Origin: Termitomyces sp. T153
Taxonomy: Eukaryota; Basidiomycota; Agaricomycetes; Agaricales; Lyophyllaceae
Direction of reading: 5' to 3'
Assembly: GCA_018296165.2 (NCBI GenBank)
Contig: JACKQL020000014.1
Coordinates: 372,001-436,000, forward strand
Length of the DNA: 64,000 bases
Part shown: positions 23,266 through 33,689 of the stretch, piece by piece
Layout: each line of letters starts with the position of its first letter
How positions within the stretch are numbered: the first letter of the stretch is position 1
Translations under genes and position numbers: made by a program
The notes under the pieces: model-generated
The model's database searches: none
What the model was told of the DNA's origin: nothing
Seen by the model: only the letters and a program-made list of their open reading frames with translations

Positions 23266-23615
23266 TGTAGAGCAAGTACTTCATAGTACAATTACATCAA
23301 TTTGTGACAGCATTTCCTTTTTGGGATCCTACTTGCCACTTTAGTATATTTTCCATTTTCTCTTATTTTGTCCTACACATCAAACCTTATTTTGTTTAGT
23401 TACAATCTATCATATCATCAAAAGCCACTCTTAGTTGTTCCTACACCATCATGTCTGAACTCTAAGGGTGAGCACAACTCTTACTGAGTCATATCTAATC
23501 TGTTACTTACATATTTTGTGTAGACTTATTTTTGTATTCAATCTACAGGTCAATATAGTTGTTTATACACCATTGTGTCTGAACTCTAAGGACTTATTTT
23601 TGTATTCAATCTACA
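23266..23615 (+). repeat. 5' LTR of the copia element with an internal partial duplication
   Basis: It starts TGTAGAGCAAG. A first terminus-like CAATCTACA occurs at 23547 and a second at 23615. Between them tgtctgaactctaag and gacttatttttgtattcaatct are repeated, so the 5' LTR carries about 68 extra bases that the 284-bp 3' LTR lacks. Confidence 0.85.
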
Positions 23616-23920
23616 GGTTATTGGGCCCTGCTCCCACTTCAATCTGAGATAGTATGACAGATACAAAACAAACAACTCACACATGCAGTAAAACTAGCAA
23701 CCCCAAGACACATAGCTCCACAGAATCCAAAATGTCTAACCCTATGTCTACAAACCCTGTCATGTTCCTAGAGGCTCTCCAGTTTAATGGGACAAACTTC
23801 AGCACATTCAAGAAAAGGGTTCTTATAGCTGCCTGTGTTCAAGGTGAACAAGGCTACCTTGAAGGAGGGATACAAAAACCTGCTGACAAACCCCAAATCC
23901 CAAGCCCCAAGAGTCCCACC

Positions 23921-25172
23921 TGTCAGGTTCCGCTGACCACGGGGGCTCAGCTGCACTGGGCGAGTCCTTACTAGGCAGGTGTGATCCCCTTGCACTGGCA
24001 ACCAGACACTCAAAGCGTTCTGGACACTGATTGCTTGTGTGGATAGTCAGTGGGATGTGATCCAAATGGATCTGGGGAGGTCCGGAGAAGTCAGATTGCG
24101 AGGAAACAGGACGGGCTTGGCAGGGTTCAGGCAGAAGACCATATGGGAGATTTGCAGATGCGAAGGGGTAGGAGGCTATGCAATCAACGGGAGCAGAGCC
24201 AGGGTTTGATGGAAGATCAGTTGGAGTTGATGGAGTCCAGGGCTGAGCAAGGAGCAAGGTTCGGATCTGGTGAAAGAGTGTCAGGGTTTGTAATCGTAAT
24301 TGCGGAGTTTGTGAGGTCGTTAATGTTGAGGAGGACTTGGGCACAATGGCCGGACGGAGTCACTGAGACAGCGTCGGACAAAATGAAATGGAGTCAAGAT
24401 GGAGCAAGAATAGATTCGCGCAGAGATACGAAACGATAATGAGAATGATAACAAAATGGAGACAAGACAAGACCGGGAGACTGAGATAAGACCGGGAGAC
24501 TGAGATAAGACCAGGAGACTGAGAGTAAGGAAAACAAGACATGGAACATGGAACACAAGAAAGAAAACAATCAGACCATAGGTAATGTTAACAATAGGTA
24601 GGTAATATCAAGACTAGAGTACAAAGAGCTATTTGATGTCTTATATACTGACTACTGGAGAACTTTGGAGTACGTCGGCTGTGGCGGCAGGGCTTGGCAG
24701 AGCTCAACGGAGTTGGCAGGTGTCGGTTGCAATCAAGGGTCGGGCCACATTGATATGTTGATGGGATCATTTGGGAATGCGGGTCGCCCCAAGGTTGTTG
24801 TGATACTCCAGAATGGTTCGGAGGAGCCAGAGTGTTGAGTTGATGATGGGTGGCGAAGATCGGGAACAGCGGGGGTGGTTCTCGGGGTTTGGGAGATCCA
24901 GGGTAAGTGTCAGTGGCTGTGGGGAAGGTGTTGAAGTTGGCCAGGGGGCCGTTGGAGTTAGCCAGGGAGGCATCAGAGTTAGCCAGGGAGGCGTTGGAGT
25001 TAGCTGGGGAGGCGTTGGAGTTAGCCGGGGAGGCGTCGGAGTTAGCCGAGGGTGCATCAGGGCTAATCAAAATAGGCACAGGGCATGGGCGGAAGTTTGG
25101 CGGAGCGTTGGGGTTTTGGGGAATGGGAGGTTGCTGGACAATGTGTGGGGGTCCAGGGGATGGGTCGTGACA
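23921..25172 (-). repeat. 3' LTR of the younger Ty3 element
   Basis: On the plus strand it runs TGTCAGGTTCCGCTGACC to GGGTCGTGACA. It contains six or so copies of a 21-bp unit at about 24,935-25,060 (gttagccrgggaggcrtyrga), one or two more than the other LTR. Confidence 0.92.
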
Positions 25173-25384
25173 TCACTCCCCCTTCAGCGTCAAGACTCTT
25201 TGAGACGCGAGGAGCAGGTCAGGGATTGGCGGGGTGTGGGAGTTGAAGCCAAGCAATGTTGATCAGTCCGCAGCGAGTGATAGTGGCGTGGCAGACAAAG
25301 TCGAAGCATGGCTGCTGCTTCATCAGGGTTCTCTTCAATCAATTAAAAGCCTTGGACATACCCCGGGGTTTCCCAAATTTTGTC

Positions 25385-26580
25385 ATGTCTTCCCCCAGCC
25401 TTCCAGTAGTCTCCCCCGCTCCGTTGCTTTCTGATTTGGACAAGGTGGTAGTGTATGACAGTGGGGGGGAGGAGTTTGAGCATCGGCGCCATGCTAGTGT
25501 CAGGGACCGGAGTCGTAAGTGGTGCCAACTTGTCTTCTCAGGATGACTGATGGGGTTTTTATAGAGTCGTCCGCGGTGGTGGTGGTGGATTTCCCGGGGG
25601 TCCCAAAGCGGACCAAGTTTCGTCCCGCATTGCCAAAGGAGGGGAGCATGGGGCAGTCTGCGGGGAAGGCAGGGTTTTTGCAGGGTGGTCAGGGAAAGGG
25701 GGCACCCTTGGAGGTGATTCATGGGAAGTGCTGAGCCTCCCCGTCCTTGGGGGCAGGACCCAGCAAGAGGCCACATGGGCATGAGCCGTTGGCGGGGCCT
25801 CCGGAGTCTTTCCTCTTTTCTCCTACCCTGGGTGTTCCCTTGGAATGGTCATCGAGTCCCCCCATGCCTATTCCTTTGATCACGGAGGTCTTCCTTTGCA
25901 AGCAGGTGGAGGCTTTAACGACATTGTTGGCAGCACGGAAGAGTGAGCTCCGATGGCCAAGGGAGGATTGTGACGCAGCACAGATGGAGAAAGAGGCGAT
26001 GGAGCGGGAAAGGAACACATCGGTGCGTGTGGCAACAGAGCGAGCATTAGAGGTGCGGAGTTTGCGGGAGCGTCTGACACAGATGGAGGGGCAGCCCGCG
26101 GGGGAAGTGGAGGGGCGGGGACGAGTTCTGGGGGGGATGCGCTGGAGGCGGAGCTGGAGGCGGCAAGGTGGAGGGAGGATTGGTTGGCCAACAAGGCCAC
26201 TTCCGGGCATGTGGGGATCCTTCATGAGTGGTCTTCTGCTCCTCCGTTTGTTACTGATGGTTCATTTTCTGGGGTTAGGCTGGGTGCGGGAGCATCAGGT
26301 CCTCTTGGATGGTGCCTCCACAGCATTCGCATCAATTCAGGACGGGTTGATGCAGGGGTCCACGGTTCAGCCCCCAGAGTTGCAGCAGGAAATGGCGCGA
26401 TTGGAGAGGTTGCTGGCAGGGCATCAGCGACATAATGCGGTGGCCCCATGGTCATGGTGGGAGGTGGCGGTTGACACGGGGGAGGCGTTGCCGGGGTTGG
26501 CGGAGGTCTTGGCGGTGGTGCGGGCCCAGATGGAAGTCAATCTGGGGATAGAGTTGCCGGGGGATCCAGGGAGGGAGTGA
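25385..26580 (+). CDS. Opposite-strand ORF of the Ty3 family, nearly intact copy
   Basis: The reading begins MSSPSLPVVSPAPLLSDLDK at 25385, changes frame near 25,540 (a GTAAGT...CTTCTCAG pair brackets only 27 bases there, so either a tiny intron or a frameshift) and then runs in one frame from 25543 to 26580. The single break is a TGA at 25732-25734 that could be a CGA changed at its CpG. The middle is a charged coiled-coil-like stretch (EKEAMERERNTSVRVATERALEVRSLRERL, 25,990-26,085); the C-terminal part has ELQQEMARLERLLAGHQ and AEVLAVVRAQMEVNLG. It runs against the direction of gag-pol. Product unknown: it could be a regulatory protein, or a captured gag-like sequence. Confidence 0.5.
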
Positions 26581-26839
26581 GGGGGTGGGTGCGGGCCCCA
26601 TTTCTTGTTGCTTTCAGATTTGCTGCCTCCCTTGCCTTGTATATATATGTAATTTTTTGTACGCGAACATGTTCTTTTCTTTGTCCCTGGGCATGTGAAG
26701 TGAGGTTTTAGTTTGTATGAGGGCAAAGTAAGCGAAACATGCAGGGGTGTGAGTGGGAGTTGAATCCCTAATGAATCCAGAGGCAGGGCTACGCCTGCTA
26801 GTGCTGTCTGTGCTGGCTAGTCCCAGGGTTTGTCGGGAC

Positions 26840-28250
26840 AGGGCAGAACATTGCGGGGAGGGCTCCCAAGGTTCGGCAGGGGTGGTGGGAGTTCTCCTGT
26901 GGAGTTCCGTGGCATTTTGGGATGGTGTTATTGGGTTTGATTCTCAGAATTTCTGACCAGGGGTGTAGGGGTTTTCTTCAGTCTGCGGCGGGGATGTGCG
27001 CCGTGTTGGTACAGGAAGGCAGACCTTTGAATCTTTCACGTGTGTCCAGTGGGGTTTGGAGCTTTGGTTTTCTTGTCAGTGTGGTTGGCGGGAGGGATGG
27101 AGGTCTTCCCGTGATCTGGCCCTTGTGCCGACGCTGGTGGCGAAGGCGGTGGGGCCCTCTTCATTGGTGGGGTGGGTGGGGCGAGGTTCGTCCTCGCAGC
27201 ATAGTTGGTCTGGAGAGGGGGGTCCTTGTAATAAGTTGGCGGGAGCTGGTTCTCCTGTCGTCGTGGGCTGCGGGTTTGGTCAGCGTGGGGGCGGAGATAC
27301 TCCCTTAGGGTGAGGATCCAATTCCTTGACTTGGGTTGCTCTGGGATCTATGTTTTGGTGGGGCTGCATATGGTGGGGTTCTGTTGAGCTCCGGAGTATT
27401 GTATTCAATGAAAGGCATGCAGGGTCGGGGCTTTGTTGCATTCCGAAATATTGGTTCTGGTCGACATTGCGCTCCAGAGGGTTGTGTTCATGGGCAGGTG
27501 TGCTCGGGGGTGTTTGGTGTGCTTCGGAGTGCTGGTGACAAGGGGGCGGGATTCAGGGTGACCAGTCCCCATGAGTTTCTCCTGGTCCGGAGTCAGGGTC
27601 TGTGGGTCCTAGGCCACCTACATGACATTGCTTTCATCTTCTAGGGCTTGGGGTGCTTCTTTGGTAGGGGTAGTGCAGGGTCCGGTTGGCAACGGATTGT
27701 CCCAGCGGAAAGACTTTGGGGGTGGCAGAGTGGGGAAACGGGCCCAAAACATATTTTGTTGGTCTGTTGTTCCCAGCACAAGGACCAGGGGTTTGGGGTT
27801 GGTATGGGAGTTGGGGGGTGGGTTTAGTCTGTTGACGGGGTTAGGGCATTCTTCCACTTGTGTTCTGCAGTGGTCTGGGGATTACTACAAATGGAGGGGG
27901 TGGGGTAGGTTTTGTTATGCTTCCTCGGGGGTCATCTCTTGTCCCTCAAGGGTTCGGGGCAGAGTCGGAGGGGCCACTTCATCATTTCTTGGGCTCTGGG
28001 GTTGATCTCCATCAGTTGTGGTTGGGTTTGCACCGTAGGTCCCCTTGATCAAATGTGGGAGTCGGAGCGGAGGTCCTGGAGTCGTGTTGCCAGGGTCTGG
28101 AGCTGCGTTGAGGGGTTTGAAGTGGGTCAGAGGGGTGGGTCGGGCAGTTTTGGGCCAGCACAGGGTTGTTTGGGTCATCGAGCCAGGTGGGGGAGGTCCT
28201 TTAAGAATATCGGAGCATGTGCCCTTGGGGTTGTCAGGTCGCTTGAGCGG
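26840..28250. other. Interior of the younger Ty3 element without match in its older relative
   Basis: The plus strand is G-rich and the minus strand gives long Pro-rich but interrupted readings (for example LTHFKPLNAAPDPGNTT at about 28,100). Left of 26,840 the element matches 4625-6760 of the older copy; here I see no match to integrase, RNase H or RT. It may be a scrambled gag/pol remnant or captured DNA. Confidence 0.4.
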
Positions 28251-29505
28251 CTGATCAACGTTCTCTGGATGATGGTGGGGCTTCTCCCTCCCTTATATGA
28301 ACATGTCAGCAAATTTAGAGTACTTAGGGGAACTACTTCGTATAGGGTCCTTTTTCCTATAGTTAGTTTGGGGTGGCTCCTATGCTGGGAGTTCCTTTGT
28401 GGGAGGTGGCAGAGTCTGGTGGTGGAGTTTAGGTTCAGGAGTGGCATGTGGGGAGGGTCAGCGTCAAGGGTCCTCAATGTTGGGGGTTCCGGATTGTGTG
28501 GGAGAAGGTGTTGAAATAGCGGCACAGTCTGGAATTGTCCCTTGTCGAGAGTTGGGGTGCCGTGGTTCTCCTCGTTAACTTTGGGGCTGTGCTTTGGGCA
28601 GTGCAGGGGAGGTGCATAGCCTTTCTTTTCCTGACTGTCTAAAAGCTCGGAGATGTTGTGGTCTTGTTCCAGGGTTGTTGGGGTCAGGTCGGAGGTGTCG
28701 GGGCCCCCTCATTTGCTGGGCGGAGGTGATGGCTGGGTCGACCAAGGTCCCCAACTGACCAGAAGCAGGTTCTGGGGTTGGAGCGTAGCCTAGGTCTGGG
28801 GTTCTTGCTCTGTTGCTGGGGTTGTTGGGTTGAGCTTGATTTTGGTGATTTCAGGGCTAATTGTCAGAGGGCGTAGTTCCTCGGGGGTGATTGCGGTGAG
28901 GGTCAGGTGGTCGGTAGTAGGGTTTGGTAATGTTGTTGGTGATTAGTCGTATTTGTCAGTCTGCAGGGTTGCTAGTGGGTCGGTGGATCCACAGGCGGGC
29001 TTTGGGGAAGCACATTCTCAGTGGTCTCCTCGTGGCTGGCAATCCTTTGCGCAATGGGTGACTGTTTCACGGTGGGTGGCGTTATTGACTGTCAGAGGAT
29101 TGGCACAGTGCCAGAGACATTGTCGCTCATTTGGTCGGATGGTTGTCAGGTTTTAGAATGCTGTTCTTTGGGTGATGTCAGGGTCAACTTTGTGCGAGGA
29201 AATGGAGTTGGCAGAGAGGGTAAGGGTGGGGTGGGAGATGATTTGACGGTCTGCGTGAGAGGTTTGAGGTTGGGTGTGGGTTGGGGAGGGTGTCCATGGG
29301 GGGAGCCGTTGTATGGATGTAACCAGAGCAGAGGGGACGTTTGGTGTCAGATCCACGACTCAATGTGCCCCGGCAAATTGGGCAGGGCCGTATGAATCAT
29401 AAGGGTTTCCAGGCACAGGTAGACCATAGACATCGGAGTTATTTGATTGTGTGTGCGGAGATAGTGCGGGCATCATGGATGGGGTAAGGTAGAGTCTTGA
29501 TATTA

Positions 29506-30717
29506 TGTCAGGTTCTGCTGACCATGGGGGCTCAGCTGCACTGGGCGAGTCCTTACTAGGCAGGTGTGATCCCCTTGCACTGGCAACCAGACACTCAAAG
29601 CGTTCTGGACACTGATTGCTTGTGCAGATAGTCAGTGGGATGTGATCCAAACAGATCCAGGGAGGTCCAGAGAAGTCAGATTGCGAGGAAACAGGACGGG
29701 CTTGGCAGGGTTCAGGCAGAAGACCATATGGGAGATTTGCAGATGCGAAGGGGTAGGAGGCTATGCAATCAACGGGAGCAGAGCCAGGGTTTGATGGAAG
29801 ATCAGTTGGAGTTGATGGAGTCCAGGGCTGAGCAAGGAGCAAGGTTCGGATCTGGTGAAAGAGTGTCGGGGTTTGTAATCGTAATTGCGGAGTTTGTGAG
29901 GTTGTTAATGTTGAGGAGGACTTGGGCACAATGGCCGGACGGAGTCACTGAGACAGCGTCAGACAAAATGAAATGGAGTCAAGATGGAGCAAGAATAGAT
30001 TCGCGTGGAGATACAAAACGATAACAAGAATGATAACGAAATGGAGACAAGACAAGACCAGGAGACTGAGATAAGACCAGGAGACTGAGAGTAAGGAAAA
30101 CAAGACACAGAACACGGAACACGAGAAAGAAAACAATCAGACCATAGGTAATGTTAACAATAGGTAGGTAATATCAAGACTAGAGTATGAAGAGCTATTT
30201 GACGTCTTATATACTGACTACTGGAGAACTTTGGAGTACGTCGGCTGTGGCGGCAGGGCTTGGTGGAGCTCAACGGAGTTGGCGGGTGTTGGTTGCAATC
30301 AAGGGTCGGGCCACATTGATATGTTGATGGGATCATTTGGGAACGCGGGTCGCCCCAAGGTTGTTGTGATACTCCAGAATGGTTTGGAGGAGCCAGGGTG
30401 TTGAGTTGATGATGGGTGGCGAAGATCGGGAACAGCGGGAGTGGTTCTTGGGGTTTGGGAGATCCAGGGTAAGTGTCAGTGGCTGTGGGGAAGGCGTTGA
30501 AGTTGGCCAGGGGGCCATCGGAGTTAGCCGGGGAGGCGTCAGAGTTAGCTGGGGAGGTGTCGGAGTTAGCCAGGGAGGCATCAGATTTAGCCAAGGGTGC
30601 GTCAGGGCTAATCGAAATAGGCGTGGGGCATGGGTGGAAATTCGGCAGAGCGTTGGGGTTTTGGGGAACGGGAGGTTGCTGGACGATGTGCGGGGGTCCA
30701 GGGGACGGGTCGTGACA
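29506..30717 (-). repeat. 5' LTR of the younger Ty3 element
   Basis: Direct repeat of 23921-25172, differing mainly by C/T and G/A changes and by fewer copies of the 21-bp unit (about 30,498-30,600). Confidence 0.92.
30206..30213 (-). promoter_or_regulatory. TATA-like element in the 5' LTR
   Basis: The minus strand reads TATATAAG, about 500 bases from the outer LTR end and 700 bases from the inner end. The same motif is at 24640-24647 in the other LTR and in weakened form in the older LTRs, which fits an LTR promoter driving minus-strand transcription. Confidence 0.45.
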
Positions 30718-31209
30718 CCACCAAAGTAGTTCTTCCAGCTGAATCTACAGAATGGTCCTCAGCATCTCTGTCACTCCAAGAATGAACATTCATGATGCAT
30801 GGACCCTTGTGCTCATTTTCTATAATTGCAAGAATCCTGTGGGCTTAGACATTGAAATGGATGGTATGGCTGCAGAGGCATGGAAAGCATTTATTGATAG
30901 TTATGGCATGGTATCTGAGCTTGCTGCAATGGGAGCAGAAAATCAGCTTTGCACCACCATGTTCATGGAAGGAGTAGATTTTCCTACTCACATCCAGGAC
31001 CTATGCATGAAGTGGAATGCAGCTGTAGAAAAGGGGGCAAACCTCAGTGACACCACATTCAGGATAATTGTGATGAATTCTCTCCCTGAATCATGGAATG
31101 TCATGATAGCAAGTCTCTATACCACATAAACATCAAACAATCTTATAGCCAGACTCACCATCCATTGGAAAAGGCTGAAGGTCCAAAAACAGACAGGCAC
31201 ATTGGTTAC

Positions 31210-31653
31210 TGTAAGGGTGACCTTTGGAGGCTGTAGCTCAATTACACAACTGGCAAAGGAAAATCCAAAGTTTATTCAGTACTGTACAGTGTCTACTGAG
31301 ATAACTACTCACCTGGCAAAGGGAAATCCAAAGAAAACGAGTCTAGGGATTCCCTAGGCCAGGTGTGCCACTTCAGAGGCTTTAGAAGCATGAGAAACAA
31401 CTGTACAGTATGACAGAGAAAAAAGACAAAAGTGATGTGTCAGCAATTGATTAACAGTTACATAAGCTGATGGCAGTGTCAAAGAGGCCACACTTGTCTG
31501 AATTATTGACAGAGAACCAGTGCAGCCTGAGGGCTGAAACTAGGACCAATAGATAGGAAAAAGGAAGAAGAATGAAGGAAAACTATAGTGGGGGAAATCT
31601 GACAAAAACTGGAGAAGAAGAAGGAGAACCAAGTGGGACATCATCCCCTGACA
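31210..31653 (-). repeat. Solo LTR of the 7328-13589 Ty3 family
   Basis: 444 bp; the minus strand begins TGTCAGGGGATGATGTCCC and ends CCCTTACA. It matches the 5' LTR at 7328-7768, including the block missing from 13212-13589. The 5-bp duplication gttac flanks it (31205-31209 and 31654-31658). It sits inside the copia element between gag and the zinc knuckle, and is the footprint of LTR-LTR recombination. Confidence 0.92.
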
Positions 31654-31658
31654 GTTAC

Positions 31659-33420
31659 CACTCTTGCAGCCACTGCCAAGACCCAGAGGTCAAAGCTCAT
31701 GTGCGCAAACCCAAATTGTAAATGCTTGGGGCATATACAGGAGAACTGTTATTGGAGAGGTGGGGGTAAGGAGAGACAATTCCCAGCCAGCTTCTGCAAC
31801 CAAGAAAGTGCCCTGGCCACACTAGCAGCACAGAATACAAACCCTCACACAAATGCCTACAGCAAACTTAGCTGACACTGCATAGACTGTTGCAATGCTA
31901 CACATTACTTATGCCTTGATGGCTCAGGCACTCTCACTGACCCCATAAGACAAAACCCTGCATGCACTGCAGATCAACACCCCTGTGCCTACTTTTGCAG
32001 ATTCTGGGGCAAGCAACCACTATTTTGTCCAGAAGAAAGACTTTGCTGAATACACTGAGTTAATCAAACTCTGAGAAGAAAAGGCAGCCACACAGAATGG
32101 AATTTTCCAAATCATTGCCTAAGGCACAGTTAAAAAGATGGTTACTATGCACCAAGAGTCATAAGAACTGGTGTTTTGGAATGTGCTCCACACACCTAAC
32201 TTGTCAGCAAATTTTGATCTTAGTGAGGAGGTTTGATAAAGCTGGGTTTTCCATCAAGTTTGGAAAGGGGAAAGTTACTTTCTTTGACTCAGCAGGGAGG
32301 GCTGTCTTAGTTGGACATAGTACTGGGTGCATGTATAGTCTTGACTCACTGAATGCAAGGCAGGGTTATAACCTGGTACAAGCCATAGTAGCATCATCAC
32401 TAGATGTGCCAGTGGACTTAGATGGGTGGCATGGTTGATTTGCCCATGCAGGAGTGGACACTATCAGAAAGCTAGTGTGAAAGGGATTAGTAGATGGGTT
32501 GAATGTGAAAGGGGATCTGCAAGTGGAGGGTATATGTGAAAACTGCATATATGGCAAGCATGCCACCAGACCTTACAATGGCACACACAAAATCAAGAAA
32601 CACCCTAATGACTGTGTATATTTTGACCTATGGGGGCCAGCTTTGACACAATTACTTGGTGGCACATCATATATGATGCTGGGCATAGATGGGAACACAA
32701 CCCACCACACAAGGTATTTTCTGACCAAGAAAGATACTGACAGCAGCCTTGAAGCATTCACCACATATCATGCCAAATCCAAATGACAGTCTGGAAGGAA
32801 GCTTATCATGGTCAGGGTGGATACCAGATGTGAATGGATTAACAACAAGTGGCACCATTACTGTCAGTATCACAGCATTGTCCTCAAAATTACTACTCCA
32901 TATGCACATTCACAAAATGGCCTAGTGGAAAGAGCAATCAGGACAATTATTGAGGGAGTGAGATGCATTCTGGCTGAGAGTGGATTGCCTAAAGATTTAT
33001 GGGCAGAGGCTGCAGCACTTCAAATATACACTAGGAACAGGTTGCCAACAGCACATCAAACAAAGGTTGTCCCAGAGAAGGCATGGATGGAAAAGTGTCA
33101 AAATGTGGCTCACCTTTGCTCTTTTGGTTCTGTAGCTTTTGCAAAAGTTCCAGAGGTGGTTGTGTCCAAGTTGGACCCAAAATTGGTCAAGTATGTCTTT
33201 GTTGGCTACTTGGACAATGGGTATAAACTGTTTGAACAAAGCACATGATCCATCATTACATCCCATGATGTTATCTTTGACAAGGAAAAAGAGCATAGAT
33301 CTCTCACACTTATCAAAGAAGCAGAAGATCTATTGGCCCCAACCAATCCAACCCCTGATCCTCATGCAGCTGGTCTGCCCATGCCACACCAACCTATATC
33401 CCCACATATATGACTGACAA
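31659..33420 (+). pseudogene. copia zinc knuckle, protease and integrase
   Basis: The knuckle reads CANPNCKCLGHIQENCYWRGGGKE (31,702-31,772, CX4CX4HX4C-like). The protease motif FADSGASNHYF is at about 31,995-32,025. The pre-integrase zinc module ends in CENCIYGKHATRPYNG (32,539-32,586). The core begins YFDLWGPA (about 32,620) and contains TTPYAHSQNGLVERAIRTI (32,890-32,946), the copia integrase signature with the catalytic Glu. Stops fall between the blocks (for example before the zinc module at 32,438), so no active protein is made. Confidence 0.88.
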
Positions 33421-33689
33421 ACAAGCCCCTACACCCTAAACCACCAACAACTACAAATGTTTCTGTCAACCCTGAAATTAGCACTGGTGATCTGCCATTG
33501 CTGCTACAAAACATTGAAGACACAATAGTCAAAATGCCCCCTCCAACCAAATAAAACCTTAGATGCTCTAACAGGCTTGCAGCTCAAAAACTGAAGTCCT
33601 ACTTAGCATAAGATGTGCATGCATCCCTGGCACTGTTGACTGATGCTGTTGATCCAGATGATGAACTGTTTGTCCCTCATATATATGAT

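Larger units (their letters stand above)
23921..30717 (-). mobile_element. Younger, internally deleted Ty3 element inside copia gag
   Basis: LTRs at 23921-25172 (1252 bp) and 29506-30717 (1212 bp) are nearly identical to the eye, flanked by the duplication ccacc (23916-23920 and 30718-30722). By its purine tract (about 25,173-25,190, minus strand AAGGGGGAGTGATG) it reads on the minus strand. The 4.3-kb interior has a gag start (SNNSDVYGLPVPGNPYDSYG, minus, about 29,460), a pre-RT remnant (about 28,330) and the opposite-strand frame at 25385-26580. I find no RT, RNase H or integrase motif, so it should depend on relatives. It keeps many CpGs, unlike its host element. Confidence 0.88.
23654..31129 (+). 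pseudogene. copia gag, split by the inserted Ty3 element
   Basis: The first part (23654-23920) has MFLEALQFNGTNFSTFKKRV, the copia gag start in which a target-binding aromatic Asn-Phe-Thr stretch leads the capsid. After the insertion the second part (30723-31129) reads GLDIEMDGMAAEAWKAFIDS and FPTHIQDLCMKWN, SLPESWNVMIASLY, the UBN2-type gag pattern of fungal copia elements. Joining the two across the CCACC duplication restores continuity of the family pattern. Stops near 31,130 end it. Confidence 0.75.

Noticed and set aside
24588..25079. 163-codon minus-strand reading with repeated PANSDAS units
   Set aside because: It lies wholly within an LTR and comes from the 21-bp minisatellite, which is open in several frames; its counterpart in the other LTR differs in unit number.
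25719..26225. 168-codon minus-strand reading in the young Ty3 element
   Set aside because: It is the complement of the plus-strand frame; the older copy conserves matching segments on the plus strand but I see none for this reading.
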